DNA from: Sinohyriopsis cumingii
Taxonomy: Eukaryota; Mollusca; Bivalvia; Unionida; Unionidae
Reading direction: 5' to 3'
Length of the DNA: 64,000 nt
NCBI GenBank assembly: GCA_028554795.2
Contig: CM068831.1
Coordinates: 37,755,144 to 37,819,143, forward strand
In this document: positions 12,300-25,544 of the stretch, piece by piece
Position numbering within the stretch: position 1 is the stretch's first letter
Layout: each line of letters starts with the position of its first letter
The notes under the pieces: generated by a model
What the model was told of the DNA's origin: nothing
What the model saw: only the letters and a program-made list of their open reading frames with translations
The model's database searches: none
Position numbers and translations under genes: made by a program

Positions 12300-15235
12300 C
12301 TAAGAAGAGAATCAACAACATCATAGCTGGTCACAACATTCCACACCTGGGGTAGCCCTCAACAACATCACAGCTGGTCACAATAGTCAAAACCTCGGGT
12401 ACCCCTCAACATCACAGCTGGTCACAGTCCACACCTGGGGTAGCCCTCAACAACATCACAGCTGGTCACAACAGTCCACACCTGGGGTAGCCTTCAACAA
12501 CATCACAGCTGGTCACAATAGTAAACACCTGGGGTAACCTTCAACATCACAGCTGGTCACAGTCAACACCTGGGGTACCCGTCAACAACATTACAGCTGG
12601 TCACAATAGTCCACACATGGGGTAGCATTCAACATCACAGCTGGTCACAATAATCCATACCTGGGGTACCCGTCAACAACATTACAGCTGGTCACTGCAG
12701 TCCACACATGGGGTAGCCTTCAACATCACAGCTGGTCACAATAGTCGATACCTGGAGTAGCCTGCAACATCACAGCTGGTCACAACAGTCCACACCTGGG
12801 GTACTCCTCAACATCACAGCTGGTCACAGTCACAACTGGGGTACACATCATCACAGCTGGTCACAGTCTACACCTGGGGTAGATCTTAACAACATCACAC
12901 CTGGTCACAATAGTCCACACCTGGAGTAGCCTTCAACAATACCACAGCTGGTCACAATAGTAAACATCTGGGGTAACCTTCAACATCACAGCTGGTCACA
13001 GTCAACAACATTACAGTTGGTCACAATAGTCCACACATGGGGTAGCATTCAACATCACAGCTGGTCACAACAGTCCATACCTAAGGTAGCCCTCAACAAA
13101 ATCACAGCTGGTCACTACAGTCCACACATGGGGTAGCCTTCAACATCACAGCTGGTCACAATAGTCGATACCTGGAGTAGCCTGCAACATCACAGCTGGT
13201 CACAACAGTCCACACCTGGGGTACTCCTCAACATCACAGCTGGTCACAGTCACAGCTGGGGTACACATCATCACAGCTGGTCACAGTCTACACCTGGGGT
13301 AGATCTCAACAACATCACACCTGGTCACAATAGTCCACACCTGGAGTAGCCTTCAACAATACCACAGCTGGTCACAATAGTAAACATCTGGGGTAACCTT
13401 CAACATCACAGCTGGTCACAGTCAATACCTGGGGTACCCGTCAACAACATTACAGTTGGTCACAATAGTCCACACATGGGGTAGCATTCAACATCACAGC
13501 TGGTTATAACAGTCCATACCTAAGGTAGCCCTCAACAAAATCACAGCTGGTCACTACAGTCCACACATGGGGTAGCCTTCAACATCACAGCTGGTCACAA
13601 TAGTCGATACCTGGAGTAGCCTGCAACATCACAGCTGGTCACAACAGTCCACACCTGGGGTACTCCTCAACATCACAGCTGGTCACAGTCACAACTGGGG
13701 TACACATCATCACAGCTGGTCACAGTCTACACCTGGGGTAGATCTCAACAACATCACACCTGGTCACAATAGTCCACACCTGGAGTAGCCTTCAACAATA
13801 CCACAGCTGGTCACAATAGTAAACATCTGGGGTAACCTTCAACATCACAGCTGGTCACAGTCAATACCTGGGGTACCCGTCAACAACATTACAGTTGGTC
13901 ACAATAGTCCACACATGGGGTAGCATTCAACATCACAGCTGGTTATAACAGTCCATACCTAAGGTAGCCCTCAACAAAATCGCAGCTGGTCACTACAGTC
14001 CACACATGGGGTAGCCTTCAACATCACAGCTGGTCACAATAGTCGATACCTGGAGTAGCCTGCAACATCACAGCTGGTCACAACAGTCCACACCTGGGGT
14101 ACTCCTCAACATCACAGCTGGTCACAGTCACAACTGGGGTACACATCATCACAGCTGGTCACAGTCTACACCTGGGGTAGATCTCAACAACATCACACCT
14201 GGTCACAATAGTCCACACCTGGAGTAGCCTTCAACAATATCACAGCTGGTCACAGTCAACACCTGGGGTACCCGTCAACAACATTACAGTTGGTCACAAT
14301 AGTCCACACATGGGGTAGCATTCAACATCACAGCTGGTCACAACAGTCCATACCTAAGGTAGCCCTCAACAAAATCGCAGCTGGTCACTACAGTCCACAC
14401 ATGGGGTAGCCTTCAACATCACAGCTGGTCACAATAGTCAATACCTGGGGTAGCCTTCAACATCACAGCTGGTCACAACAGTCCACACCAGGGGTACCCC
14501 TCAACATCACAGCTGGTCACTTCAGTCCACACAAGGGGTAGCCTTCAAAATCTCAGCTGGTCACAATAGTCCACACATGGGGTAGCCCTCAACAAAATCT
14601 CAGCTGGTCACTATAGTCCACACATGGGGTAGCCTTCAACATCACAGCTGGTCACAATAGTCCACACATGGGGTAGCCCTCAACAAAATCTCAGCTGGTC
14701 ACTATAGTCCACACATGGGGTAGCCTTCAACATCACAGCTGGTCACAATAGTCAATACCTGGGGTAGCCTTCAACATCACAGCTGGTCACAACAGTCCAC
14801 ACCAGGGGTACCCCTCAACATCACAGCTGGTCACTACAGTCCACACAAGGGGTAGCCTTCAAAATCTCAGCTGGTCACAATAGTCCACACATGGGGTAGC
14901 CCTCAACAAAATCTCAGCTGGTCACTATAGTCCACACATGGGGTAGCCTTCAACATCACAGCTGGTCACAATAGTCCACACATGGGATAGCCCTCAACAA
15001 AATCTCAGCTGGTCACTATAGTCCACACATGGGGTAGCCTTCAACATTACAGCTGGTCACAACAGTCCACACTAGGGGTACCCCTCAACATCACAGCTGG
15101 TCACAGTCCACACCTAGGGTAGCCATCAACATCACAGCTGGTCACAATACCCCACACCTTGGGTACCCCTCAACATCACAGCTGGTCACAATACCCCACA
15201 CATTGGGTACCCCTCAACATCACAACTGATCACAA
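12300..15235. repeat. about 40-bp satellite with ~430-bp higher-order units
   Basis: About 70 degenerate units around AACATCACAGCTGGTCACAA plus TAGTCCACACCTGGGGTAGC. A variant marked AGTCGATACCTGGAGTAGCC recurs at about 12743, 13163, 13603 and 14041. This gives a higher-order period of 420-440 bp across four blocks. From 14450 a different, shorter higher-order pattern (about 290 bp) takes over. Lies in the intron between NOMO exons 22288-22429 and 11671-11757. Confidence 0.93.
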
Positions 15236-15315
15236 AAGTCCATACCCAGGATACTAATAAGGTCATCTACATATGATTACAATTATGTCTACCAAATTTT
15301 ATTTGTCTTTCAAAA

Positions 15316-15560
15316 GTGGTTTCTGGCCTAGTGGTCTAAGGTACTCACCTTTATGGATTACTCAAACATCTCACCTCTGTCATGCAGTTCAAATCTCCTT
15401 TTACCCAAAGTATGTTAGAAACCTTGCCTGTAGCTTCCTGTAAGTCTGTACTTCTTCCCAGGTTCTTTCACCACAATATATACTGGCTGCCATATACAGA
15501 TTTTCACGTGCTGAAAAATGGCTCTAAACCTCAAACCATCACCAATATGGTTTTTGCCTA
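15316..15560 (+). repeat. tRNA-derived SINE, family B
   Basis: Plus-strand copy. The tRNA-like head starts at about 15321 with TGGCCTAGTGGTCTAAGGTA (A box), and GCAGTTCAAATCTCC (B box) follows at 15386-15400. The body has CCCAGGTTCTTTC and ATACTGGCTGCCATATA, and the 3' end is GTGCTGAAAAATGGC. Other copies, in the opposite orientation, lie at 22930, 25626 and 46316, with a fragment at 53786. Confidence 0.8.
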
Positions 15561-16130
15561 ACTGTGCAAACAAGGTTTTTGTCACAAATATCTAAATTTA
15601 AAAATATGAACCAAAAAACTGAGAAAAAAAAATAAAAGTCTGAAAATAAAATCAGAACATCAACTCATGACCATGATAAAGTTTTCGAAATCTGATTAAT
15701 CTAAAACAAATTTTGGAGGAACATAAAAAAGTTATAAACATAGACAGCAGCAAAACACCATGCCTCATTCTATTACTGATGTAGGGTCATAAAAAGACCC
15801 TCGAAATAATAATCTGAAGATGTAACTACACGATGTGTAATGGTTGTACTAGCAACAAGTACTGAGAAAAGATTCTGATTCTGACCTAAAGAGTGTGTCT
15901 TACATTTATTAATAATTTGAACAAAAGTCAAGAATTTTCTCAACATAAAAAAGAACACTGTGAAGTAACGCTGATGGCATCCAACTATGATCCAGGAAGT
16001 CTGCTGATTTCACCTAGGTGACAGGATGGTCATGAAGGTGACTAAGATGGTCCAATCCCTCCCCCTCCCCTCAGCTATTCATAAACATCCTCAACCTTTT
16101 GATCTAATGTCCTTCCTTGGAAAACCTTAG
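15561..16130. other. NOMO intron, no feature seen
   Basis: No recognisable gene or repeat. The 61-residue minus frame at 15773-15958 has no supporting features. Confidence 0.55.
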
Positions 16131-16335
16131 GGCTGTTCCAGTAAAACATATATTCCCCATGGGGATGGCACTTCAAAAAGACTTCCATAGGAGGTTGTGT
16201 TTCAAACTATTTTGATTCTGACAGTGGAAGGTTGGTTAGGAAAATCACTTCTGTTGTGGGTTGTGTTAACAAAATGGGAAATCGCTGGTGGGGTTGTCAG
16301 AAGAAGAAAAAAATATATATTTAAAATCACATCTA
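16131..16335 (+). repeat. dispersed repeat family F (candidate MITE), copy 1
   Basis: Starts AGGGCTGTTCCAGTAAAACA and contains CACTTCTGTTGTGGGTTG. The same segments occur in inverted orientation at 21858-22100. Ends are not well defined, so MITE status is an inference. Confidence 0.45.
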
Positions 16336-19300
16336 ACTCCCTCATAGTGATCTAACGTGAATAAAACACTGGGTCAGAAAATGATGCCAGTACATGTAAG
16401 TGCACATAATTTGTATGAGTTCATGTACTTTCAAAGCAGTGATACATGTTCTGCAAATTACGTCAACATCACAGATATAAAACCTGTGCTTTGCCAATAT
16501 ACAATTTTTATTAAACTGTTAATTTTAAAAATGCATTTCGCGATGTAATTTGCACTGTCAGTAGCGGTCTTGCAGCACTTATGCAACATCCAGATAGTTG
16601 GATACTTCGGTTCGACATGAATGGCTGTTAAACTAAATTGATTGGTTCAATGGGCCCTGGAACTAGCATTTTATGGACGTTTTAACCTTATTTTCTTCAT
16701 GGAAGTTTTACAAATGCATGTTTCGAATAAAAGCCACACAGGAACCCAAAATGGCTGGTAGCTATGATGACAATGAATTTCATGATTATCGGTCTTTTGG
16801 ACATTGGGAAAATGTCACTGGAAATACCAGTGTGTGATTTTGAGCCTAAAATTGATGTTGAGTGTGAGTCCAATGTATGAGTTGGATGGACAATATGCCG
16901 GTTATATTTATTCAAGCAGACTATGGGAATGTTGGACTTAAAACCCTAATGCATTATTAGGGAAGAGAAAAAATCTGGTATAAGAGACAGCAAAGCACTG
17001 ATATAAGAAAGTGGATCTTTGGCAGAGTTCATGTTAGTTTGGATGCGACAGTAGCCAAGTGTAAGAAAGTGTGTGATGCCTTGCTTAGTGTTTTGAATAA
17101 GATGTTCCTTGGATTGACAAAATTCAGACTCTCTCTGATGGACAAACAAGAGTTCTATCAGTGTTATAAAGAATGTAGAAATTAAACTCAATGGCAACCA
17201 ATAGTTCTTATAATTTGCATAGTTTTCTGGGAGGGGACTGCAATTTATGCTAGTGGGACTCCTACTTTTACCAAAATGGGAGTCCTGGACTCCTAGTTTT
17301 AAAATCCTAGCAAGACCTCTGGCCAAACTTTTCATTTTGGAACAGAGATATTCAAGAGAGAATACCCATACCTGTGAGATGTTGAAAATTACACATATGT
17401 GTTTCAGACAGCAGGCAATGAAAGGAGTTCTCAGCACATAATAATATTCATATACAGAGCAGGAGGATTACATTAAATTCAGAAACAATTAACAGATTAA
17501 TGCTCATAGGGAACATCAGAGAATCCCCATACAACATAATAACATATGTGTAGATCTCTAGTTGGCAGAACCCCTATGGCAACAAAAGAATAATGCGACA
17601 AACTTTTATATCATGCAGATGTATTACCAAATTTAGTACAAGCTCTCTATATGCAAAAATTAAATGACATTAAACATAAGAGACTGACTGGTCTGTGTAA
17701 ACTCAAAGCAAGATGGATAAAATTTGTCCTGTTTATGTTCAGTTCTAACTTCTTCCGATGTATATTTTGATCATGGTGATATTTTCTGCAGAACTTTTGG
17801 CACTTAGTTCCAGGTCATCATTTGGTATTTGTATTACATATTGGATTACTATTATCTAGTACACAACATTTTGAAGCAGTGTCATTAATAATGATGAAAT
17901 TGATGAAAAAATACTTGATGTCATTCTGATATATGGATTCTTTACTACACTACTAATCTGCTCAGCCTGATTCTTTTTTACCATCTCCTTTAGTTTTACT
18001 GGTACCAGTACCTTTAATAAAATTGTAACTTCTATTTTCTTGCAATCTAAATATTTGTAATCATGTACTATTGTCAAAAGGTAAAATGTGCTTACTGTTG
18101 TAAAATCTAAAACTATTAATTAGCAAGGGACTAAAGTAAAAAGTGGGTCAACTTTATGTGTTAGAAACAACAGAATAGTTGTACAAGATGTATTTTGCAA
18201 AGTCATGGAACCAGAACTCGTATTGTCACCACATATTCCATTTCAATAATAATATCATTATTTCTGCATATTCCTATCAGTATTTTCCCAGTGATATTAA
18301 TTTTCTGATCTGATGTTGTTTGTTTCTTGTGCAATTTTTACACATCAAGAATTCTCACAGTATCATTAAAAAACAATGCTATCTGCATCAAATTGAGTTG
18401 TTTGAGAAGAAATTCATTTTTCTAACTCAAAAATCACTGAAGCTATGAGTTCTGGCATTAAAGTCTCACATTAAATAACATTTAAACTAGCCATGATAGT
18501 AATTTAGGATGCAACTGTACTAATTTTTCACCTTTGGTATATTCAAATCTTGAATGTGATGGAGGAACATGGCTCCAAAATAAACACATCAATTTTAGAA
18601 CCTGTTCATTGACTATGAATCAAGTATATAATCCAAGTCCAAATGAATTGTTAGAAATTTTTTAATTCTTTTGATAACATCGTAATTAGCTGTCAAATAT
18701 GGAGTAACCCTCTGGTCTTTCTGTCATCCCAACCATGACCCCACCACAGCCACGTGACCATGCCCAATGACTCCACATTAATTATCGCTATACAACTAGG
18801 GATGACATCTCTTTGAATATTTTGATTTCAGTAGAGCCTTAACAGAGTGGAACAGTAAGAAAGAGTGACAGATATTTAAGTGTTAGGGAGATATTTAACA
18901 ATGGCTATTCCTCCCATCATCACTTCCTCATTGGAGATCACACACACACACACACACACAAAACTTCCCGAGATCCTGGCAGCATCCCTACAGGGGACAT
19001 AACTTGACTTTTATTTGATTTTATTGGTCTATGGTTATCCCAAGGTATTTCTGTTACTTGAACATTATCTTACAGTGTGTCCAGTCAGCATGTTTGAAAA
19101 AGGCTCACAACCTTTGAGAGTTGCTGAAGGACTCACATTACTACAGATATGAAAGAACAAGAACCATACTATAAATCAGTGAAGATAAAATAGAGTAAAT
19201 ATGGGTTTGACTGTCCCTGATCGGCTGATAATGAAAGTAAGATTTTAGTAAAAAGAATCTTTTGAAAGCTTGTCCTACTTGTAACTGAAAAAAGTGAGAG

Positions 19301-20750
19301 ACATTATTTTATTAACATAATTTCTGTCCCTTTACAGACTTGAGTTTGGAAGACTCTTTACTGAAATCAGCACCTGACTCTTTGGTGCAGTATTGAAATC
19401 ACACATTTCAAATTTGTGTAGGTCCAGAAAATGTTGCAGCTGTTATGGTTTTGTTTTCACAAACGTTGTCATAGATGTGTCTCAGTCTATACTGTTTTAA
19501 GTTACTGAATTTTAATATCATGGTGTTTGCAGATGTTTACAGTGGGAACTAAATTAGTACAGCGAGTCCTGAATTGTTGAGTTTTGTACTGAAACATGGA
19601 ATCCAAGCAGAATACATCAAGAAATGTAGAGGTTTTCAATCTTGGATTTAGTTTCCCTGTTGCATTTCACATTGATATGCATATTCACAAACATTTAGTA
19701 TAGTAGTAGAAAAAGTAATTGACAAATTTAGATACATATCATAAACAAGACAAACAGTATGGGGGAGGGGGGACAAGATGAAAAGAACAGGCTGGAATGG
19801 AGAAGTATAATAAAAACAATAATGAGTAGAAATGTGCCTCTTTTTTCATGTGTGCAACATTTTTTTTCCCTCAGCTTCAGTAAGAAATTACATCAACGGG
19901 AAGACAATAAAAAGTGTACAGTTAATAAAACCAATGTGAATTTTGCTACTTAAAAGATGTATCAAATTGATTTTAACCTTCTGGTTATATCTGTTCTGGT
20001 CTGTTTCTGTCCATTCTGGTGATTACATCCACTAAATCAGTATGGTTGTAAAAAAAATTGGCAAATTTAGCAGATTATGATTACTGTTACACACTGTACT
20101 TCTGCCTGAGAGATGTGAATAATTTTATTTCTTGGTTTGTTGATTCTGGTTGTTGCTCAGTTCAAATGCTTCATTGAGAAACATTGATGCGTTCTCATAT
20201 TTTGTTACAAATATTTATTACAGATGCATATCTCCAGATATTTGGTGAATATACCTTGAATAAGTTATACCAGTTCTAGTTGGAATAATGGACATCGTAA
20301 GAGAAACTTTAAGTGAGCTAAAATGTAAACTTTTCAGCAGTGCATGATGCAGGATTGCTTAAGACTTCTCATATGCTCACCATGAAAAATCCATTTGTAC
20401 AAACTGATGATGACTTTTTGGTAACTGTCAGAAAGGCATAACTGACGATATTCCAAGGTCTACAAAAATTACTAGAGTCAAAATTTATAAACTCATACAG
20501 CTGGGGCAAAAATGATGGACTATTATCTTTGCTGTTGTTGCCGCAGTTGATTAGTTGGTTGATTTAGTTTGGTTTGGTTTGTTTTTTGATGTTTTTTTTT
20601 ATACAAAATATTAGGTGGAGAAAGAACCCTGAAAGACCACCAACCTAAATTGGCTGATCTGTGACAAAAACTCACTCTGTGAGATGTGCAAGTGACGTAA
20701 AAGCAAGCACCTTAGTACACTTAGGAACATGGAGCTTCTGTTGATTTGAT
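16336..20750. other. NOMO intron, mostly unremarkable
   Basis: Contains a (CA)n microsatellite at about 18941-18961 and AT-rich intronic sequence. A 163-residue minus frame (16946-17437) lacks a recognisable domain, splice context or start support, and I do not call it a gene. Confidence 0.55.
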
Positions 20751-20759
20751 GTTTATCTC

Positions 20760-21120
20760 CAACTGCCGAAGTCATTTAGACATGAGGTCTCAGTCTTCGG
20801 TAGATCATTATGGCCTTTACACCATTTTCAGATGAAGAGAATCTATATATGGCAGCCAGTTTTACTGCTTAAGAAAATCCAAGTACTTCTGAGACACCAA
20901 ATGCCACTTATGTAAAACCACTGACCTTCCACAAGTAAGTGACAACATTCTCATTTACACATTGGAGGCAAGTAATCACATGACAAGCATATTGTACCAT
21001 TCGGCCATGAAAGCCCCTCAGGCCATAGGTATAAGACTCATATGAAAGACTAGAAGTGGGAGATAGAACCTGTGACAACTGGATTGAAAGTGCAGAATAT
21101 TACTGCTAGGCCATCAGTGA
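20760..21120 (-). repeat. SINE-like repeat related to family B
   Basis: At 20820-20870 the CATTTTCAGATGAAGAGAAT and ATATGGCAGCCAGTTTTACT segments resemble the 3' part of family B. The right end, read on the minus strand, gives TGGCCTAGCAGTAATATTCT and CAGGTTCTATCTCCC, a degenerate A and B box pair. Diverged copy. Confidence 0.5.
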
Positions 21121-22287
21121 TGATGATGTTTTGTTGACAATACAGTTAACTGCAATGACATTGATTTTATGAGTACTTTGGGAAAAATGATTCCTTTACT
21201 TTCATCCATATTTTAAAATCTAATTAATGATATAAAAATATTTCACTTGCTGTATTTCTTTTGTTTTTTTAAACTTTATATTAGTCCTGCAACAAGCATA
21301 AAAATAAAACATTGGTAACTGAAATATATGTTCTTACAAGATATGATATAGTGTAAAAATAGGCAGAAATAATGCAACATCACTTCCACAGGCATTAATG
21401 TTTTTTTCTCTGACAAATCATGAATTATAAGTTTACCAAAACATTTATTGAAAAAAATAATAACAAGGAATCATAGCATCTAACCACACAGTTAAAGCAA
21501 TACAAGATTTAACTATTATTCTAATCAAAAGCAGCATGCCTGAGAACAAAGAAAAATAGCAAAATATAGTAATCACTTTAGTAAGCACACAGTTTAGTAA
21601 GGATACAAATTCATCATTTCTGTATTAGAAATCCATGTTATAAAATCTATATTCATGGATGTTAAATTAGTAGGTATTAAGGAACTGATCAATGACATAT
21701 ACAATAAACCACCATGAAAATTTGTGATTCACAGTATCAGAGCCATACATGGCTGACAGATAGACAAACAAAAGATTGATTATAATGAATGAATACAAAT
21801 AAAAATATGCAGTAGATTATATTATCTATAAGTATTCAGTAGAGTACCTCCAGCCAGCTGTCATTTAAATCGCTTCTGTCCCCAATCTAATATTAAAATC
21901 GCTTCTACTGCCCACTAACCCATAGCCAGAAATTATGTTAAAAAAATATACTTCTGTCGGGGGAGTGTTTTTCAAATAAAACATATCTGACGGTACATCA
22001 TAATTTTTTTAAATTGCTTCTGTTGTGGGTTGATTGAATTTGAAAGTGCCTGCCCCCCCGGGGAGGGAGGAGGTATATGTTTTACTGGAACAGCCCTTAA
22101 AGATATCACTACATGCATGTGCACTCTTTCGGTCCATCACTTTCAAATTGTTCAAATCTAAGAAACATTTTCTGTAACACATGTTGTGGACAATTTGTTT
22201 CACTACGTAAAACTTAAACCCCCCAAAAGGTGCATGGATGATAAACAACCAAACTGATGAATGCCTTCATTCATAAAATTGTCTTAC
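21121..22287. other. NOMO intron with family F copy 2
   Basis: No gene seen. 21858-22100 is the inverted copy of the 16131 repeat, ending in TTTTACTGGAACAGCCCTTA. It contains CTTCTGTTGTGGGTTG and a G/C-rich CCCCCCCGGGGAGGGAGG stretch. Confidence 0.5.
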
Positions 22288-22429
22288 TTCAAGACCCCTG
22301 ATTCTGTACTGTCCATTCTGATCAGTCTTGCTTTCCTCTTGATACATGTTACACCTATCCTGTCCCATAGCCTCAACAATCACCCCTGGTTCTGGCTCAC
22401 CGTTCAGAGAAGTTACCTGACCATAACAG
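22288..22429 (-). CDS. NOMO: NOMO exon (CYGQVTSLNGEPE...)
   Basis: Exon of 142 bp. One base completes a Ser codon begun in the previous exon, 47 codons follow, and it ends in phase 0. The acceptor is GAATTTCAG and the donor GTAAGA. It encodes CYGQVTSLNGEPEPGVIVEA, then MGQDRCNMYQEESKTDQNGQ and YRIRGLE. It is close to the vertebrate CYGTVSSLNGEPEQGVAMEA and continues with the same Cys. Two conserved cysteines lie about 25 residues apart. Confidence 0.96.
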
Positions 22430-22465
22430 CTGAAATTCAGAAGGACAATTTTAATCTAAAAAACA

Positions 22466-22668
22466 CTAACATCTTTCTCTCGAAAACTATGGTGAAATCT
22501 GGTGAACATAAAATCATTTATATCATTAAAACTGTCATCTTTCTCTCGAAAACTATGGTGAAATCTGATGAACATAAAATCATTTATATCATTAAAACTG
22601 TCATCTTTCTCTCGTAAACTATGGTGAAATCTGGTGAACATAAAATCATTTATATCATTAAAACTGTT
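22466..22668. repeat. 66-bp tandem repeat, about three copies
   Basis: Unit contains CTTTCTCTCGAAAACTATGG, TGAAATCTGGTGAACATAAA and ATCATTTATATCATTAAAAC. The length is a multiple of three, so it stays open in two opposite frames (22261-22617 plus, 22456-22641 minus). It directly flanks the exon on its intronic acceptor side. Confidence 0.9.
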
Positions 22669-22929
22669 CAGCTAAAAAATATTCAAAGCAGAAATAAACA
22701 AACTGATTATACATAACTTTGAACTTATATTCAAAGTTCAGAGAATATTATTTTGGTTTTTCTTCAACATTTCTTTAAAAGGCATCAAAAATTGATTTAC
22801 ATTATTTTAAATGGTGGGACTTTATACAATACTTTGTCAATAATCGAGAGTTTACATAATGTAAACATTTTTTTTCTTCCAAACAGTATTATATAAATGG
22901 CAGATAAGATTCAAAGAATATTATAGTTT

Positions 22930-23148
22930 TATGTGTTAAATGCCATTTTTCAGCATATGGTAGGCTGTATATGGCAGCCAGTATAATTAGTGGAGGAAGA
23001 ACACAGGAAGAACCACTGACCCACAGGGTGCTACTGGAAAGCTTCCATCTCATACCTACACTGGCCAAGCCAAGATCTGAACCTATGCAAAGGTGAGACA
23101 TAAGTGATCTGTTAGACCACTTGGCCACCCTGGGCCCCTCATTTAAAG
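22930..23148 (-). repeat. tRNA-derived SINE, family B, copy 2
   Basis: Minus-oriented. The head at 23100-23145 reads GGTGGCCAAGTGGTCTAACA, with B-box-like AGGTTCAGATCTTGG further in. The body has the family's GAACCACTGACCCACAG and ATGGCAGCCAGTATAA (plus-strand orientation). Confidence 0.75.
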
Positions 23149-23404
23149 AATAAATGAATAAATAGACAAATCACAGAATGCATCAATACCTTGTGATCCT
23201 GTCCATCACATTACCAAAACACAAACAGGATTCCCTTGAATGTATTGATGTTCAAATGGCTGAAAAGTATTTTCAGAATCCCATATAAGACAGTTTCTTC
23301 TTTTATCTGCAGTGAGTTGAAGCTATCTCGAAAATTCTTGACTATGGCATTCAGGCTGATGTAAGATTGGCACAAATTTCATGAGACCAACTAGATGTAA
23401 TCTT

Positions 23405-23737
23405 TTACTGGAAATCCATGTTGATGTGATGTGATGTGATTTGCATTTTTAACGTAACTTTAAAAAAATTTCAGTCATATTTCTACGATGTCTGCAATGT
23501 GGCAGTTTATTGAGGCATTATGCCGCAGTCATGTAGCATGATGTCCCACCCAGTCCCATTATCCTGACACCAGGCCAACCAGTCCTAACACTAACCTCTT
23601 AATGATAAGCACCAAATGAGGCAGCTGTTAGGATCATTTTAGTAAGTCTCTGGTATGACTCAGCCATGGATCAAACCCATGACCTCCCCCATTCGAAGTG
23701 GATGCTCTAACCACTAGGCCACCAGAGTGGTCATCCA
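23405..23737 (-). repeat. tRNA-derived SINE, family A, copy 2
   Basis: Minus-oriented full copy. The head at 23690-23735 contains GGTGGCCTAGTGGTTAGAGC. The central block is CCTGACACCAGGCCAACCAG, and the tail end is at GATGTGATGTGATTTG. The ACCCATGACCTCCCCCATTC stretch holds the diverged B-box side. Confidence 0.85.
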
Positions 23738-24714
23738 TGTTGATATGACCATACATGCAGTATGAGTTGTGATAACAAGATTTCAAGATGGATTCGGATC
23801 ATTTTCATTTAAGAGCAACTAGACAACAGAAGAAGTCGTCTGGTTAAAACCACATGTCATTATGACCATCCATTCAATTGCAGTATCAATACTGAGATTT
23901 CCAAGATGGCTGCCATGTTGACCATGACAAAGGTCATATAAGCACCATTTTCATTTAGGTCCAACAAGGCAACATATGAAATCTTCTGGATTTTCAATTG
24001 GCTACCATGATGGATATATTGTATGCCAATGCAGCACCATTTTAATTCAGGACAAACTAGATCTTGGGAAGAGTATATTTATAGTTTTGGAGTAGTGATA
24101 ACAAACAGACCAGATGGATGACAGAGAGACAGACAGACAGACAATGAACAACAGGCAATTCCATAAGCTCTTCAGGTCTATGACCATTAGAGCTACAAAC
24201 AGCAGCTGCTGCTGTGGGCATGAGCTTAGATAGCTGGTCTACTGTAAAAGCCATAATATAATTAATCTGAACCTTTGGTTTTGTATCCCATTCTATCTGT
24301 CCATATTTCTTGCAGATCTAGTAAGACCTAATGAAATGAAACCTGTTTATAAAGGATGCCTAGGTAATCAAAAATTATAATCCTTAGTGTCTTGTACATA
24401 AAGGTTAAATATGTAATGGTTTGAGACACTGAACCCTCATCTCTATATATTACAGCTTTGTTGTATTCCTTATTATTTTTGTTATTCCATCCTACATTTA
24501 TTCATCATGAAGGCCTCATAGGAGATTAGCTGGTAAATAAGTTTCATCCTCTTTTTAAATACAGTAGTGGTAATACCAGTAGTACCAGTTGTAGTAGTAA
24601 AAAAGGAATGATGGATAGTTGCATCTAATTCATGTTCTTTGAAAGCAGGTGTTTGTTATATGGAGGTGTCAACTATTTCGAGATTTAGTGTTCACCTCAT
24701 AAACTATGAGGATG
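23738..24714. other. NOMO intron with short degenerate repeats
   Basis: 23750-24060 has loosely repeated phrases (GATTTCAAGATGG, CATTTTCATTTA, ACAACAGAAG). No gene. A 65-residue minus frame at 24057-24254 crosses a GACA-rich stretch and is not supported. Confidence 0.5.
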
Positions 24715-25185
24715 ATAACTTCTCAATTTGAGTCTCATAAGGGTCAGTGGTTGATTAAGACACTAGGAGATATCTCAATGAGACTATGGGTCACAAAAAA
24801 TGATATGAAACAGCGAGACCATGGGTCACAAGGAGATATCTCAATGAGACTATGGGTCACAAGAAGTGATATGAAACAATGAGACCATGGGTTACAAGGA
24901 GATATCTCAAACAGTGAGAGTATGGGTCACAAGGAGATATCTCAAAAAGTGAGAGTATGAGTCACAAAGAGAGCTCTTAAACAGTAGACCATGAGTTAAA
25001 ATGAGTGCTATGAAACAATGAGACTGTGGACCATAAGGAGAGATCTTAAACAGTGAGACTATAGGTTATAAGGAGAGACCTCAGTGAGACCATGGGTCAA
25101 AAGGAGAGAGCTCAAACAGTGGGAATATGGGTCTCAAGGAGAGATCTCAAACAGCAAGATTATGGGTCATAAGTGTATGCCTATG
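24715..25185. repeat. degenerate ~35-bp tandem repeat
   Basis: About twelve diverged units around AAGGAGATATCTCAAACAGT and GAGACTATGGGTCAC. Confidence 0.8.
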
Positions 25186-25323
25186 ATGGATATTAGCTCA
25201 TTAAGAGATATCTGAGATGGTCAAGCACCTGGCTAGCTATATGGGATCCCAGATTTTAGTCTTAGTCAAGCCACACAAACCAATATCCTTTAAAAAACAA
25301 AAAGAACATAAACCTAATTTTAC

Positions 25324-25451
25324 CTGAAGGCCACTCTTACTCCCATGATCTTGATGTCCATTGTAGTGCCCTCAAGAACATCAATCATCTGAGAGGATGG
25401 TTCAAACTTGTACTCCTTCATCATGGGCCGCAGGAAGTACTGGCCTGGACT
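25324..25451 (-). CDS. NOMO: NOMO exon (SPGQYFLRPMMKEY...)
   Basis: Exon of 128 bp, 42 codons plus two bases (phase 0 start, phase 2 end). The acceptor is CATGTTGCAG and the donor GTAAAA. It encodes SPGQYFLRPMMKEYKFEPSS, then QMIDVLEGTTMDIKIMGVRV and AF. The vertebrate run is SPGQYYFKPMMKEFRFEPSS followed by QMIEV. This is the best conserved block in the window. Confidence 0.97.
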
Positions 25452-25544
25452 CTGCAACATGATCAAGGACACTCATAATAATTTTTTTATAAAACTCATA
25501 ACCTTTCTTTTGTACCAATATAACTATTATAAACCACATCAACT

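Noticed and set aside
16946-17437. 163-residue minus-strand frame
   Set aside because: No domain, no splice context, composition like the surrounding AT-rich intron.
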